Below are positions 50,201 through 61,379 of a stretch of 64,000 nucleotides of DNA, one piece after another. The notes beneath the pieces are model-generated. The model had not been told where the DNA came from, did not search any database, and saw only the letters and a program-made list of their open reading frames with translations. Location: contig OY744467.1 of NCBI GenBank assembly GCA_963556145.1, positions 2,666,001 to 2,730,000 on the forward strand, written 5' to 3'. Numbering within the stretch: position 1 is the first letter of the stretch; the number at the start of each line of letters is the position of its first letter. The position numbers were made by a program, and so were the translations under genes. The DNA comes from Hygrocybe punicea (Eukaryota; Basidiomycota; Agaricomycetes; Agaricales; Hygrophoraceae).

Positions 50201-50672
50201 TTTCTCCGGATAAACCAGGCTTTTCAGACGTATTCTCTTTAGCCAAATCTCATTCAGCAGTTATGGATGATATTCTCTTTGCCTGCCTCTTGAGGTCAGG
50301 CCAAAGGGCAGTCGGGGATTTGCTACGAGGTGCACTCGAGGTTATCCTGGATTTCGGCATTTTAGCCGGCGAACTCCAAAGAGGTCGCCTATCAGAATAC
50401 AAAGCTGCACTCCTCCTGGAAGAACATTTTGAAAGTTTTCGTGACAAGATGGAGAGTTTAGTGAGTTAATCGCAACAGTCGTCTGGCTAATCTGATCTGT
50501 GATGATTTAGACTAGGATTCTGAGAGCAGAGGCAGAGAAGGGAACCTCGTCATCGGAAGTACCCACCCCCAATGAGGGGCTTGTCAGTGACCCTCCTCGA
50601 GGCACTGAAGTGTTATACTATCTCCTCATCCGGCTGGATTTCGGGGACTGGTGGTCAAAGACCAATGTATGA
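47258..50672 (+). CDS. Spc97/Spc98-family gamma-tubulin complex component
   Basis: Exons 47258..47303, 47374..47773, 47825..48034, 48089..48143, 48187..48411, 48467..49730, 49784..49790, 49841..49959, 50012..50460, 50511..50672 (978 aa). Family features: the N-terminal KMTVLGTASVLHWW and IGTLLRRLETL, WLYYEVYEDILIAL, then YLDYKPPRPLGVLITAEILSKYHRLFAFLLRMMR, ARAFVTSLTGYVFDTAI and VMDDILFACLLRSGQRAVGDLL. These are the GRIP1/GRIP2 segments of gamma-tubulin ring complex proteins that nucleate microtubules at the spindle pole body. Which GCP paralogue this is cannot be decided; the long divergent middle suggests a GCP5/6-like member. Exon 1 is weak. A 7 nt exon (49784-49790) is one of two ways to keep phase; the other is a GTGTGC donor at 49729. 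Confidence 0.85.
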
Positions 50673-51534
50673 GGCTTTAATGTGAAAAGTCACGGTCATG
50701 CCATTTGACTAGAATGTACCTTTTTTTGACATTTGGTGACTATTCCATGACTTTGCGGTTGCCAAGTGGAGCTATATCCATACTATAGATCCCAAATGCT
50801 ACTGTCATTGGGAAAGGGAGGCATTGGTATATCCAGGCAGAGTTTGTCATTGACAAGCACATTTCAAGGAGTTGCAATGTCATACCTACTGACACAGTGG
50901 AAGCAGAATGCCTGAATATTAGTGGTTTGTAAAACTGTGTCCCAGTCATTGTAAAACAGTGATATCACCTTTCTGCCTCCACCATATTACTTGAGCTTTG
51001 GGTGGCCTAGTAAACAAGGGTGCTATTAGCACCTTTCTTGGAGTATGAAGCACAGTTTTTCTGATGTTCTTGTCACTGATTTGTTGTGGAAAAATTCACT
51101 GTTTTCTGATACTGATTTGTGGTGAGGACATACATCATATCATTGTAATTCAGTTGCCAGAGGAGTTACAATAGTGAAGGTTCAGTTCAGTTCAGCTTAT
51201 TTGCTGAACCTTGAACTGAACCTTTAGTTCAGGTTCAGATGGGTTCAGTTCAGGTTCAGGTCTGAACCTGCTGAACCTGTGAAAATATAAGTGTTCCAGC
51301 TGATCAATTTTCCCAATATTGTGAAATATAGTGCAGTGGTTGTTGATTGCTAAGAAATTTTATGTGGAATTCTTATTATTTGCCTCTCTTTGAGAGGGTA
51401 TTTATACTACCAACTAGTTCTACTAGAAGTTTCCTGTATTAAGTAGAATAACTGCTGTGCCTGAGCATTATTCATTGGGCAGGTGTGTTTGAGTTCCGGA
51501 GTCATGTGATGTGGATTACTAATCCTTTCCGTGA
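50673..51534. other. Gene-free start of the repeat-rich region
   Basis: AT-rich sequence without a supported gene. It contains a cluster of GGTTCA/TGAACC motifs in both orientations at 51178-51285 that can pair with one another. Confidence 0.5.
51178..51285. repeat. GGTTCA/TGAACC direct and inverted cluster
   Basis: GGTTCAGTTCAG-type hexamers and their complements CTGAACC occur about ten times within 108 bp in alternating orientation. This gives several possible small hairpins. Confidence 0.7.
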
Positions 51535-52029
51535 CTATTCAGCCACTATACCAACTTCAAGTGCGACAGGGCCATTGAATGTTGCTGTTGCCACAGGTTG
51601 CTCCTCAATGAGCCCAATTTTGTTGCAGTTAAGTCAAATCTGGAGATCCTATGTGAATCACATGGTTATCAAATCTTTTTCCTCCCAAAATTTCATTGTG
51701 AGCTCAACTTCATTGAGCAATGCTGGGGCTATGCAAAGTGCAAATACCGTCTCAATCTGCCCTCCTCATCTGAAGCTGACTTGAAGTGCAATGTAATTGC
51801 AGCTCTGGATTCTGTTCGATTGATTACCATGAGACGGTAAGTGTCATCATTTCCACGGTGCTCTCATCCTGATTGTATTGTAAGATATGCAACACATGCT
51901 CAACATTTCATGGATGCATACCGGAAAGGACTCAGTGGGAAGCAGGCTGCATGGGTGGGCAAAAAATACCATGGACATCGGGTCCTTCCCGAGACTTTGT
52001 TAGATGATCTCCTGAAGGCTCATTTATAA
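51535..52029 (+). pseudogene. Tc1/mariner-like transposase, 5'-truncated remnant
   Basis: Two exons, 51535..51836 and 51885..52029, joined by a GTAAGT...TTGTAAG intron of 48 nt that keeps frame. The peptide reads FKCDRAIECCCC, LLLNEPNF, FFLPKFHCELNFIEQCWGYAK and, after the splice, HFMDAYRKGLSGKQAAWVGKKYHGHRVLPE. The FHCELNFIEQCW block is the C-terminal DDE_3-like region of basidiomycete transposases. In that domain the E of NFIE is the third acidic residue. Everything upstream of 51535, including the DNA-binding domain and the first two Asp, is missing or mutated. So the copy is inactive. Confidence 0.75.
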
Positions 52030-52099
52030 TATAATTCATAGTTCACGTCTATATTGTAAAGAACATTGTACTTCTCTGGCAGGAAGCATGTGATGTATC

Positions 52100-52150
52100 A
52101 CAAAAGTCACAAGTAGTCGCATTTGAATGAGGCCTATCTTAGGTAGATTA
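52100..52150 (-). repeat. Terminal repeat downstream of the transposase remnant
   Basis: The segment CATTTGAATGAGGCCTAT at about 52119 lies 90 bp past the transposase stop. The same sequence, with one or no mismatch, forms both ends of the short element at 56.1-56.5 kb, so this is likely the 3' terminal repeat of the original autonomous copy. Confidence 0.6.
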
Positions 52151-53866
52151 CACATACCAGATGAAAGACATATCACATACCAGTATATCAAGAACTTCTT
52201 ACCAAGGTTTATAGCTCAATAAACCTACTGAAAATGAGTGTATTCCAACTGATTTGATACTTTACTGCTTACACTCATGAGTAGAGTTGTGCTATGCCTT
52301 AGAACCAACCATCTCATGATCATTACACAGGATTGGATACACATGAAAGCAGGCATGTAACATCCATAAAACTTGTCCTCTCTCATTGAATTACCTATTT
52401 CTTAAGCTACCCATTGGACAGAATGTGAGGCTGAGACATGGTAGTGAGGGATGATGGTGCACTACTGTACCTATATCCACCCCTGAATCCTAGAGAAAAT
52501 GCCAGATTGGTTTGTAATGGCCACAGTGCTTGCTACTCTATACAGTATGATACCATGACAGTATTATCTAATGTTGATGCATGGGTGGAAAAATGTCTAT
52601 CAATAACAAATTTGCTGTAGTGTGGGAAGGTCAGGTGAACACTCCCCAAAGTGTAATGAATTTTGACCCCCTTCATGTGGAAATGATCTGAGAGTACAAC
52701 AACAACACAAAAAAAATTATATGTTTGCTGGTCCATACATGCCATAGGGTATTGCACCCATTGGTCAAAAAAATGTCTAAAAATGTGATGTGGTGGATTG
52801 TTATACACAAAATACTGAGACATTTTGAAATCCCCCCCAATGGCTAGTAGGTCACTGGGACTGGGGGCTCCTCATGGCAGTCATACTATAGGTGTCGCAC
52901 AACTAGGGCCTAACTGAGTTTTAAACCTAACTGGGTTTGAAAACGTAAACTCTACCAAATAATCCAGTGTATGCATGAAATAATTCAACACCTGCTGTGT
53001 TTTAGGTTAGGCAGACATGTAATTTTGCTTGGATATTACTTGGGGGAATATTGAGGAAGTCACCCTTCTATTTATGGCAAGTATTTCAAGCTGAGATCAA
53101 GGTCTTGTTTCTTTACCTCCATTCACTCAATTGCATTTAACATCTGGGCAGAGCTTGGACAAATCTCCTTTCTGTTTGACATGTGTTGTAAACATCCATA
53201 GCTATATTATGTGGCCTGAAAGTTTGAATTTGAATGCACATATGCAAAGCTGTTCACAAAAAGTATGATTTTTGCTTTGCACAGATTTTTCAAATTTTCA
53301 ATAATTTGGAATGAAATAAATGTCAAGAAAATTGTCAGTTACTCCCTATATTCCACACTAACAAAAGACCTAAAAAAATTAAGCAGTCAAGGCAGATTAT
53401 TGGCTACATAGCTACAGGAATGAAAAGCTATGAGTTTTAGTATTTTTTGATCATTTAATCTTGTTCTACTTGAATTGCTTAGCTTTTGCAGGCAATGTTG
53501 TAGTGAAAGACATGAAGAGCAACTGAGCAATTTCTTAATATTTATTTAATTCAAAATCAACACAAATTTTGCAAAACTTGTGGGAGTCTCAAAAACCTGC
53601 ACAATTTAATAATGTAAATTTGAGAAGTATTTGGCATGGTGAAGGTGTAAATAAAAAATTGTTTGTTACCCAAGGGACATAGATTTCATCAAGAGTGACA
53701 ATTATACCCATAAGCAAGACAAGTTTGAATTCTTTTGGCTATTGAGCATTATAGCAAAATGTGTGGTTCAAATTGTAAGTCATGCACCTTTGGCACAGCC
53801 AAAAGATTGGTTTAGGTCTCAGTGCTTAGATTAGGGTGGTGGACATAATATGAAGGTAGGTATTTA
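52151..53866. other. AT-rich, no gene seen
   Basis: No ORF above 100 codons and no conserved motif. Probably degraded transposon sequence. Confidence 0.5.
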
Positions 53867-54567
53867 CAGCCGTTTTTAATGATCTTGGCACTTTTTGAAA
53901 TTTTTTGATTACAGCATATTTCAAAAACCTTGTCAGTAAGTGAAAAAAAAAAAACCCCCCGAGGCAGCTTACAAAGCTGCTCGGCCACTTCCAGGAAACT
54001 ATGGCTGAAGCTCTTAAATGACAAAAATAACTTTTCTCAAGCAAGAACAGGACTAATTGAGCTTGAGGGCATCAACCCCAGTTGGGTGAGGCATTACACC
54101 ATTTTAGAATATTTTCTGTGTACATCAGATAATTCCAATGAGAAACCATATTGCTCACCCAAAAAAGGAAATCTCTATGGATGAATTGTATAAAAGATTT
54201 CTGGTGAGCTTAGAGAGCATCCCAAAAATTCTTAAACAAATGTATAGTTATTATAAATACTTTGAATTTACTTGGAATAATTTCAGTATTATTTGACTGA
54301 GTAATAGTATCTAAATTGATACATGATTGAAATATATCTCTGATAATCATCTGACAACACCCACTTGCACTTATGTACACAGAAAATATTCAAAAATGAT
54401 GTGCCCTCAAGCTCAATTAGTCCTGTTCTTGCTTGAGAACAGTTGTTTTTGTCAAAGTCTTAAGAGCTTCAGCCACAGTTGCCTGGAAGTGGCCAAGCAG
54501 CTTTGTAGGCTGCCTCAGGGGTTTTTTTTTTTTTCACTTACTGACAAGGTTTTTGAAATACGCTGTA

Positions 54568-55289
54568 AAAGAAACAATATGGACTTAGTGAAATTTTCTG
54601 TGCTCTATCTTGTATCTCATGAAATACTGCATGGATTAACATGGTTATAGAGGGAAAGTTGTACTGTTTCTCAAGGGCTATCTACTTCTATAACTACATT
54701 TGGACAATATTTAGTATTTGGTGACTTGTAGATGAAACAAAAGGTAAACCAGTACTTTTTGACACCCAAAATGATATTGTCAAATTATGCCATCAAATGA
54801 GCTCATATGAAAAAGATTGTGGGGAGAAACTTCTTCAGTTTTTCAAGGGCTAGAAGTACAAATACCGTGTTTTCCTTCATTTTTGTCCTTGGAGCCAACA
54901 TTTAAAATTCATGTAATATTTCAAGCCTAATGCAGACAAACATAGGACAGATGCAATGTTGGCTCCAAGGACAAAAATGAAGGAAAACACGGTATTTGTA
55001 CTTCTAGCCCTTGAAAAACTGAAGAAGTTTCTCCCCACAATCTTTTTCATATGAGCTCATTTGATGGCATAATTTGACAATATCATTTTGGGTGTCAAAA
55101 AGTACTGGTTTACCTTTTGTTTCATCTACAAGTCACCAAATACTAAATATTGTCCAAATGTAGTTATAGAAGTAGATAGCCCTTGAGAAACAGTACAACT
55201 TTCCCTCTATAACCATGTTAATCCATGCAGTATTTCATGAGATACAAGATAGAGCACAGAAAATTTCACTAAGTCCATATTGTTTCTTT
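54568..55289. mobile_element. Fold-back element B (722 bp), nested in A
   Basis: Starts AAAGAAACAATATGGAC and ends GTCCATATTGTTTCTTT, with TA immediately outside both ends. The two halves are near-perfect reverse complements around a centre near 54930. The interior is clearly related to the copy at 11.2-12.0 kb. Confidence 0.85.
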
Positions 55290-55291
55290 TA

Positions 55292-56014
55292 TTGCTATTT
55301 TCATATATAATGACATTTTGAAAAACAAATATTTTAAAGAAGGAGGTCCTAGTAAAATGATAACTTGTGAAATACTGCACCAAATTACATAGTCTAAGAG
55401 AGATAGTTTGTCTATGTTCTAAGGGCCATCTTTCCCTCTATTTACAATTTCAAAATATGTGTTATATAAAAGGTTATAGGTGAATTGTTGATTTGAGTCA
55501 TTGCAACTTGTACTATGAATATCTTTACAAGAAATGCTTGGATTGACATGGTTGTAGAGAGAAAGTTGTTCTATTTTTCAAGGGCTACAAGGGTCCATAC
55601 CGCGTTTTCTTGTATTTTGGACTTTAGCAGATTATTGTAATGTTATTTATACAGAGGTTGTTTTGTGTAATTCTCCTTCAAAATTTCAAAGTACAGAAAA
55701 ACACAGTATGGGCTCTTGTAGCCCTTGAAAAATAGAACAACTTTCTCTCTACAACCATGTCAATCCAAGAATTTCTTGTAAAGATATTCATAGTACAAGT
55801 TGCAATGACTCAAATCAACAATTCACCTATAACCTTTTATATAACACATATTTTGAAATTGTAAATAGAGGGAAAGATGGCCCTTAGAACATAGACAAAC
55901 TATCTCTCTTAGACTATGTAATTTGGTGCAGTATTTCACAAGTTATCATTTTACTAGGACCTCCTTCTTTAAAATATTTGTTTTTCAAAATGTCATTATA
56001 TATGAAAATAGCAA
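55292..56014. mobile_element. Fold-back element C (723 bp), next to B
   Basis: Starts TTGCTATTTTCATATATAATG-like sequence and ends with its complement (GAAAATAGCAA), with TA on each side; the left TA (55290-55291) is shared with element B. The halves pair almost perfectly around 55650. The arms share the GGTTGTAGAGAGAAAGTTG and CAAGGGCTA blocks with B at lower identity. Confidence 0.83.
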
Positions 56015-56124
56015 TAATCAAAAAATTTCAAAAAGTGCCAAGATCATTAAAAATGGCTGTAATCAACACTCTTTCCTCATTTTCCACTCTTTCCATTTTT
56101 GATTTAATTTCTTACCAAAGTCCA

Positions 56125-56480
56125 CACCTAACATAGGCCTCATTCAAATATGACTATATGTGACATTTTGTGACAAATCATGTGTCCTCAGCCATTTTAA
56201 ACAAATGTGACATTTTCATTGAAAATATAGCCTTGTTTGTAGGCATAGATCAAACTTGCTTTTGCATCTTCTCATTACACAGATCAAAAATAAACATTCT
56301 GCTTCCTGGTAGTTGTTTGGGATACAATTATGTGTGGTTCTCAGGAGCCATAAATTTTATTTTGAAATGTGGATGGAGGAGATAGGCATTTGATGAGTTA
56401 AACTGTGTTTTACCTGCCAAGCATGACAATTTTCATCACATGACATTAGTCGTATTTGAATGAGGCCTATCTTGTAGAAT
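56125..56480. mobile_element. Short MITE sharing the transposase terminal repeat
   Basis: Inverted ends of about 24 bp: ATAGGCCTCATTCAAATA at 56134 and TATTTGAATGAGGCCTAT near 56472. The interior of about 300 bp encodes nothing convincing. The ends equal the repeat found just downstream of the transposase remnant, so it is probably a deletion derivative of that family. Confidence 0.65.
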
Positions 56481-58140
56481 TCGGATTTGGGCCCTCCTCC
56501 CCAGTGAAAAGTCCCTCTAGCCATGATATTATATAATTAGAATCGAGTTAAGACCTATTTAGACAACAGCCATTCCATTTTGAGCTATGGGATTGATATT
56601 TACACCCATCGAATGGCCATTTTTTTTAATGGCAAACAATTTGAATCTGTCTCATTCAATTTATTATGAGTTCTTTTAATTTATTAAAAGACTCGTTCTT
56701 TATCAAACCAGGACCAGTGAGGGTTCGTAATTAATTAATCAAGTAATGTTCTATGATTGCCTATAGAGAAATTTTTTTTGGGCAAGAGATATGATTCTAC
56801 TTCTGATACTGGAAAATCAGATACAGTTAGGGCCATGTGTGGACAAGCTTACATAAGCATCCAAATATGGGTTGTTGCAAAAAAGACAAATTACCTTCCA
56901 ATTATATTCAAAATATTCATACTGGTCTCAATTCTTATCAGAATCAGCTGAAAATCGAACTGCTGACTAAGATTATCATTTCGGGTCAGGTGTGACAGTG
57001 ACATGTGACCAATCTAACCAAATAAGGTAATTTTTGATATTATATAGCAATTTTTTTGCTGATCGCAATAGTGATAGTCACATGTGACCAGTCTAACCAT
57101 ATAAGGCAATTTTATATCATATATGCTAAATTTTAAGCTGATCACAGGAGTTAAAGTCACATGTGACCACTGCTACTATATATGGAAATATCAGCCATAT
57201 AAGCAGAAATTAGTGTAACTCAGATGATCTAATGATATTTTTACTTAAAACATATAATTCAATATGATATTTTTACTTAAAACATATAATTCAATATGAT
57301 ATCACTATATATATTATATGCTAATTATATATTTGAAGTAAAATCACTTATTGATGTTCATAATAATCATACAAATAAAAATGCAATGACAGAAACAAGA
57401 CTTTGTTCATGCCATATGCAACTTTAGCCCACTCAAATACAGCTAGCTATCTTCATGTTATCATCGGTTGTGCAGCAAGGTTATGGAGAAGTAGGGTTGA
57501 GCAAATGTAAGTCAATTGTTATCATACTAATTAAAGACAGTTGTATTTGACAGTTGACGTGTTCCTCTCTTTTTTGGCTGAGAATAGTAGATAATGATGA
57601 AGTAAATAATATGCTATGCAGTTTTATTTTTTCTACTTTTTATGTTGCTATGGTGAGTGGTTGCTATGATGAAAGTAAGGAGGGGAAAAAAAGAACTAGT
57701 TCATGCCATGCGCAGCACTGGCCCACTAAACAAGTTTTTGCAAGAACTATCACTGTCACCCTCATGGTTCCACAAACACACCTGTGTAATTGCTAGAAAA
57801 ACTGTGGAAATCCCCCCAAACCTGTCTCATTGGCAACATTCTATAGACATGCTCAGTACTGCAATCTGGATGCCTTTTCTCCAGAATTTTTGGCACTCAT
57901 TCTCAGGCTGTCCAAACCCCTTTGAATCTGCCTAATTTATTGCCTCAAAAACACTCAGATCGCCCTCAAGATGATGAGAATAGTGGTCATGAGAAATGAC
58001 AGAGGACTTCAAAAGGAAAAGAACATCAGATTAATGCAGATTTTGATGCAGGAATGATAGACTCACAGGATCTAGTATGTTCATTTATACCTTGTAACCA
58101 ACTAATTAGTAAGTTACCCATCCATTCAATGTAACAAATG
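56481..58140. other. AT-rich, repeat-derived stretch
   Basis: No supported gene. It contains an imperfect tandem repeat at 56985-57170 and an exact 32 bp tandem duplication at about 57236-57302 (unit GATATTTTTACTTAAAACAT plus 12 bp). The frame at 57657-57935 has no recognised motif. Confidence 0.5.
56985..57170. repeat. About 80 bp x 2.3 imperfect tandem repeat
   Basis: Each unit starts with GTCACATGTGACCAGTCTAA or a close variant, which holds the palindrome GTCACATGTGAC. An AAGGCAATTTT segment and a GCTGATCNCA segment follow. Confidence 0.6.
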
Positions 58141-58224
58141 AACCTTTGTTTGATGACCTCGAAGAATTCTATACTGATGTCCCTATGCACTCCTCAGAAA
58201 CCTCCACTCAAGTGGCACCCTTGT

Positions 58225-58998
58225 CAGTAGTGTATTGCACGGGTACGGGTAAACCCACGGGTATTGCTGCGGGTACAGCCACAGGTGCGGGTACGGGTAC
58301 AGCAATTTGTACCCGTGCGATTACCTGTACCTGTGATGGGTAACCGGTAACCCGTGACATTCAGTCACACGAATGATGCGTCGGGTTCAACCGCAACTGC
58401 AACAATCCAACCACAACGACCACGACAACAAAATAGAAGACCACGGTGATGAAGACCATGACAACGGCAATGGAGAGCATGGCCAGGAGGGTGGTGCACC
58501 CACCTACCGGCCCCGGTATGTATCTAGATTCTACCTACATTGACATTGACTAATTCCATACCTCACGAACACGCCCTGACGTCGTTCGCGAGGTGATAGG
58601 CACCAAGAAAGATGATGGGGCTCAAGACTCATCCCAGGCCCCCCACATACTGGTCGGCAATGAGCCAGAGCGCCTGAAGACAACCACCCCCATTCACCTC
58701 GCATCCACCAGCCCACACGTCCACCAGCCCACGTGTTCAATGACGCATCAGCTGGCTTTGCGCCCACCACCCCCGTTCACCTCACGTCCACCAGCCCACA
58801 TGTCCACCGGTCCAGGCGTCCAACGACGCATCACCTGGCTTTGTGCCCACCCACCAACTCCACTGCACCGGGCCCGCACCCATTCCACCTCGTGCTCACA
58901 TGGCGTGCGTCAATTGACACATGTCTGGTGTCGCGAGGTCAAACGGCATGCATATCCGGTGTCGCGAGTGTGAGACCCGCGGGTTACCCGCTACGGGT
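58225..58998. mobile_element. GGGTAC-rich insertion 1
   Basis: Begins TATTGCACGGGTACGGGTA and carries many GGGTAC repeats at its left end. It has a GC-rich centre containing CAATTGACAC and TCGCGAGGTC, as in the hAT-like element at 9.3 kb, and ends near CGCTACGGGTAC. Exact boundaries and target duplication were not resolved. Confidence 0.4.
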
Positions 58999-59201
58999 AC
59001 GACCTCTGGTTCAATCTCTTCATCTAAACAAGCAGGTAAGTCAGGTATATTGGCCAGATCCACATCAGCATCAATCTCAGTGGGTGTGTCTGGTTCTTGG
59101 TCCATTCAGAGAGAACCAGGATCAGGTGTGTCCTCATCATCACTGTCTTCTGATCTGATAGGAATTTCTGAGCAAATAGGTGCCAGAGCTGACAAGTAGT
59201 A

Positions 59202-59335
59202 TATTGCACGGGTAACCCCCGTGTACTTTTGGGGATACCCGTACCCGTACCCATGAATACCCGTACCCATCACCACAGGTACAGGTTTTGTGCCGGGTCT
59301 TTTTTTTCCTACCCGTACCCGACCCGTACCCAATA
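59202..59335. mobile_element. GGGTAC-rich insertion 2 (about 134 bp)
   Basis: Begins TATTGCACGGGTAACC and ends CCGACCCGTACCCAATA. The two ends form an imperfect terminal inverted repeat (TATTGxxxGGGTA). The inside is mostly ACCCGT motifs. No coding sequence. Confidence 0.5.
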
Positions 59336-59604
59336 GCTTTCAAATGGAAGAAATTTGTACTACAAATGAAATCACCAATATCCTCAACAATGTGGGCCTT
59401 GGCGACAACCACTGTGGCCTTGGTGCTGAAAATGTTGAATGGCTTTGCAACCCTCCAGAAGAAACACTTGTTGTTGACAATCCTGATGTAGAGCTGTTGA
59501 TCAAGATGTTCTTGTCCACTGTGACTGGCTCTCAGGACACTTACAACAAATCACGCAAAAATATCATGGAGCGATTTCCTGAGTGTGCCATGCTTTCATT
59601 TGAC

Positions 59605-59930
59605 CAGTGTAGAGGGCTCTCAGCCCTCTGAGACCGTAAACTCAATATCTCATGGATCCACTCTAACCTGACGTCCCTAGCGATCCATGCTCAAACCCGA
59701 CGTAACCCGATGCATACTGACTAGCATGGCCACTCACGTACAGCATCGGTCCATCTCCTAAACTCACAGAATCCCAATTATCGCAGACGGATCTCATCGG
59801 ACTCGATTCCCAACTTTGCACTTGCCTTATATATGCATCCCCTCATCCTTTCAGGGATATGTATGAATCTTTAGATCTTTTTCTTGGATATTTGCTTTCT
59901 CCTCCATTTTCCTGTCTTCATCGCATCACA
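59605..59930. repeat. Possible solo LTR
   Basis: Starts TGTAGAGGGCTCTCAGCCCT (a small hairpin) and ends ATCACA, with a TATA-like CTTATATATGCATC about two thirds along. TG...CA ends and an internal TATA box suggest an LTR, but no second copy, primer-binding site or target duplication was found. Confidence 0.35.
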
Positions 59931-60049
59931 ACCCCCTGTTATTGCCAGGGCATTCAGCAAGATATTACCAACTGAGTTGGGATGCCTGAAAATGAGATTG
60001 CCCAACTGGCTTGGGGATAGCTGAATCAGGCTGAGATATATCCTGGCCC

Positions 60050-61305
60050 AAATCACATGGTCCAGGCTGATGTTCCCAGGATATATCCTGGCCCAACTCA
60101 CATGGTCCAGGCTGGTGTTCCTGGGATATATCCTGGCCCAACTGAGATGGTCCAGGCTGGTGTTCCCAGGATATATCCTGGCCCAACTAACATGGTCCAG
60201 GCTGATGTTCCCAGGATATATCCTGGCCCAACTCACATGGTCCAGGCTGGTGTTCCTGGGATATATCCTGGCCCAACTAACATGGTCCAGGCTGATGTTC
60301 CCAGGATATATCCTGGCCCAACTGAGATGGTCCAGGCTGGTGTTCCTGGGATATATCCTGGCCCAACTAACATGGTCCAGGCTGATGTTCCCAGGATATA
60401 TCCTGGCCCAACTGAGATGGTCCAGGCTGGTGTTCCTGGGATATATCCTGGCCCAACTGAGATGGTCCAGGCTGGTGTTCCCAGGATATATCCTGGCCCA
60501 ACTAACATGGTCCAGGCTGATGTTCCCAGGATATATCCTGGCCCAACTCACATGGTCCAGGCTGGTGTTCCTGGGATATATCCTGGCCCAACTAACATGG
60601 TCCAGGCTGATGTTCCCAGGATATATCCTGGCCCAACTCACATGGTCCAGGCTGGTGTTCCTGGGATATATCCTGGCCCAACTAACATGGTCCAGGCTGA
60701 TGTTCCCAGGATATATCCTGGCCCAACTGAGATGGTCCAGGCTGGTGTTCCTGGGATATATCCTGGCCCAACTGAGATGGTCCAGGCTGGTGTTTTCAGG
60801 ATATATCCTGGCCCAACTGAGATGGTCCAGGCTGGTGTTCCCAGGATATATCCTGGCCCAACTGAGATGGTCCAGGCTGATGTTCTCAGGATATATCCTG
60901 GCCCAACTGAGATGGTCCAGGCTGATGTTCTCAGGATATCTCCTGGCCCAACTCACATGGTCCAGGCTGATGTTCCCAGGATATATCCTGGCCCAACTGA
61001 GATGGTCCAGGCTGGTGTTCCCAGGATATATCCTGGCCCAACTGAGATGGTCCAGGCTGATGTTCTCAGGATATATCCTGGCCCAACTGAGATGGTCCAG
61101 GCTGATGTTCTCAGGATATCTCCTGGCCCAACTCACATGGTCCAGGCTGATGTTCCCAGGATATATCCTGGCCCAACTAACATGGTCCAGGCTGGTGTTC
61201 CCAGGATATATCCTGGCCCAACTGAGATGGTCCAGGCTGATGTTCTCAGGATATATCCTGGCCCAACTCACATGGTCCAAGCTAATATTTTCCCCAACCA
61301 ACTGG
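60050..61305. repeat. 45 bp x about 28 minisatellite, open in three frames
   Basis: Regular 45 bp units, each containing ATATATCCTGGCCCAACT, then a variable GAGATGG/CACATGG/AACATGG, then TCCAGGCTGRTGTTC and CCAGG or CTGGG. Copies ending CCAGG form the perfect 16 bp palindrome CCAGGATATATCCTGG with the next unit. Because 45 is divisible by three and the unit lacks stops in three frames, it gives open frames of 419 and 437 codons on + and 476 on -. These are not taken as genes. Confidence 0.92.
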
Positions 61306-61379
61306 GACTGGTCTAGGCTGGTGCTTTTAGGACATATCCTGGGCCAGCTGAAATGGTCCAGGCTGATATGTATACCCTC

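Larger units (their letters stand above)
53867..56059. mobile_element. Fold-back element A, interrupted by elements B and C
   Basis: The outer ends are CAGCCGTTTTTAATGATC at 53867 and its complement at 56059, each flanked by TA. The body of A is itself a hairpin (arms about 53925-54080 and 54400-54567). Its right arm breaks off at 54567 after GCTGTA and resumes at 56015 with ATCAAAAAATTTC, so A was split by the two elements listed next. No coding sequence. Confidence 0.82.
58140..59640 (+). pseudogene. Decayed ORF split by two GGGTAC-rich insertions
   Basis: Three coding-like blocks in order: 58140-58220 (NEPLFDDLEEFYTDVPMHSS), 59000-59198 (Ser-rich, SGILARSTSASISVGVSG, ending ARADK) and 59336-59630 (MEEICTTNEITNILNNVG, then DNPDVELLIKMFLSTVTGSQ and NIMERFPECAMLSFDQ). 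Between them lie two sequences made of GGGTAC/GTACCC motifs, and both junctions begin at the same TATTGCACGGGTA. The blocks probably formed one transposon-borne gene; I do not recognise the family. Confidence 0.4.

Noticed and set aside
58230..58340. Telomere-like GGGTAC repeats
   Set aside because: Not the TTAGGG repeat of basidiomycete telomeres and located inside an insertion.
60050..61305. CRISPR-like array
   Set aside because: Head-to-tail units without unique spacers, in a eukaryotic genome.
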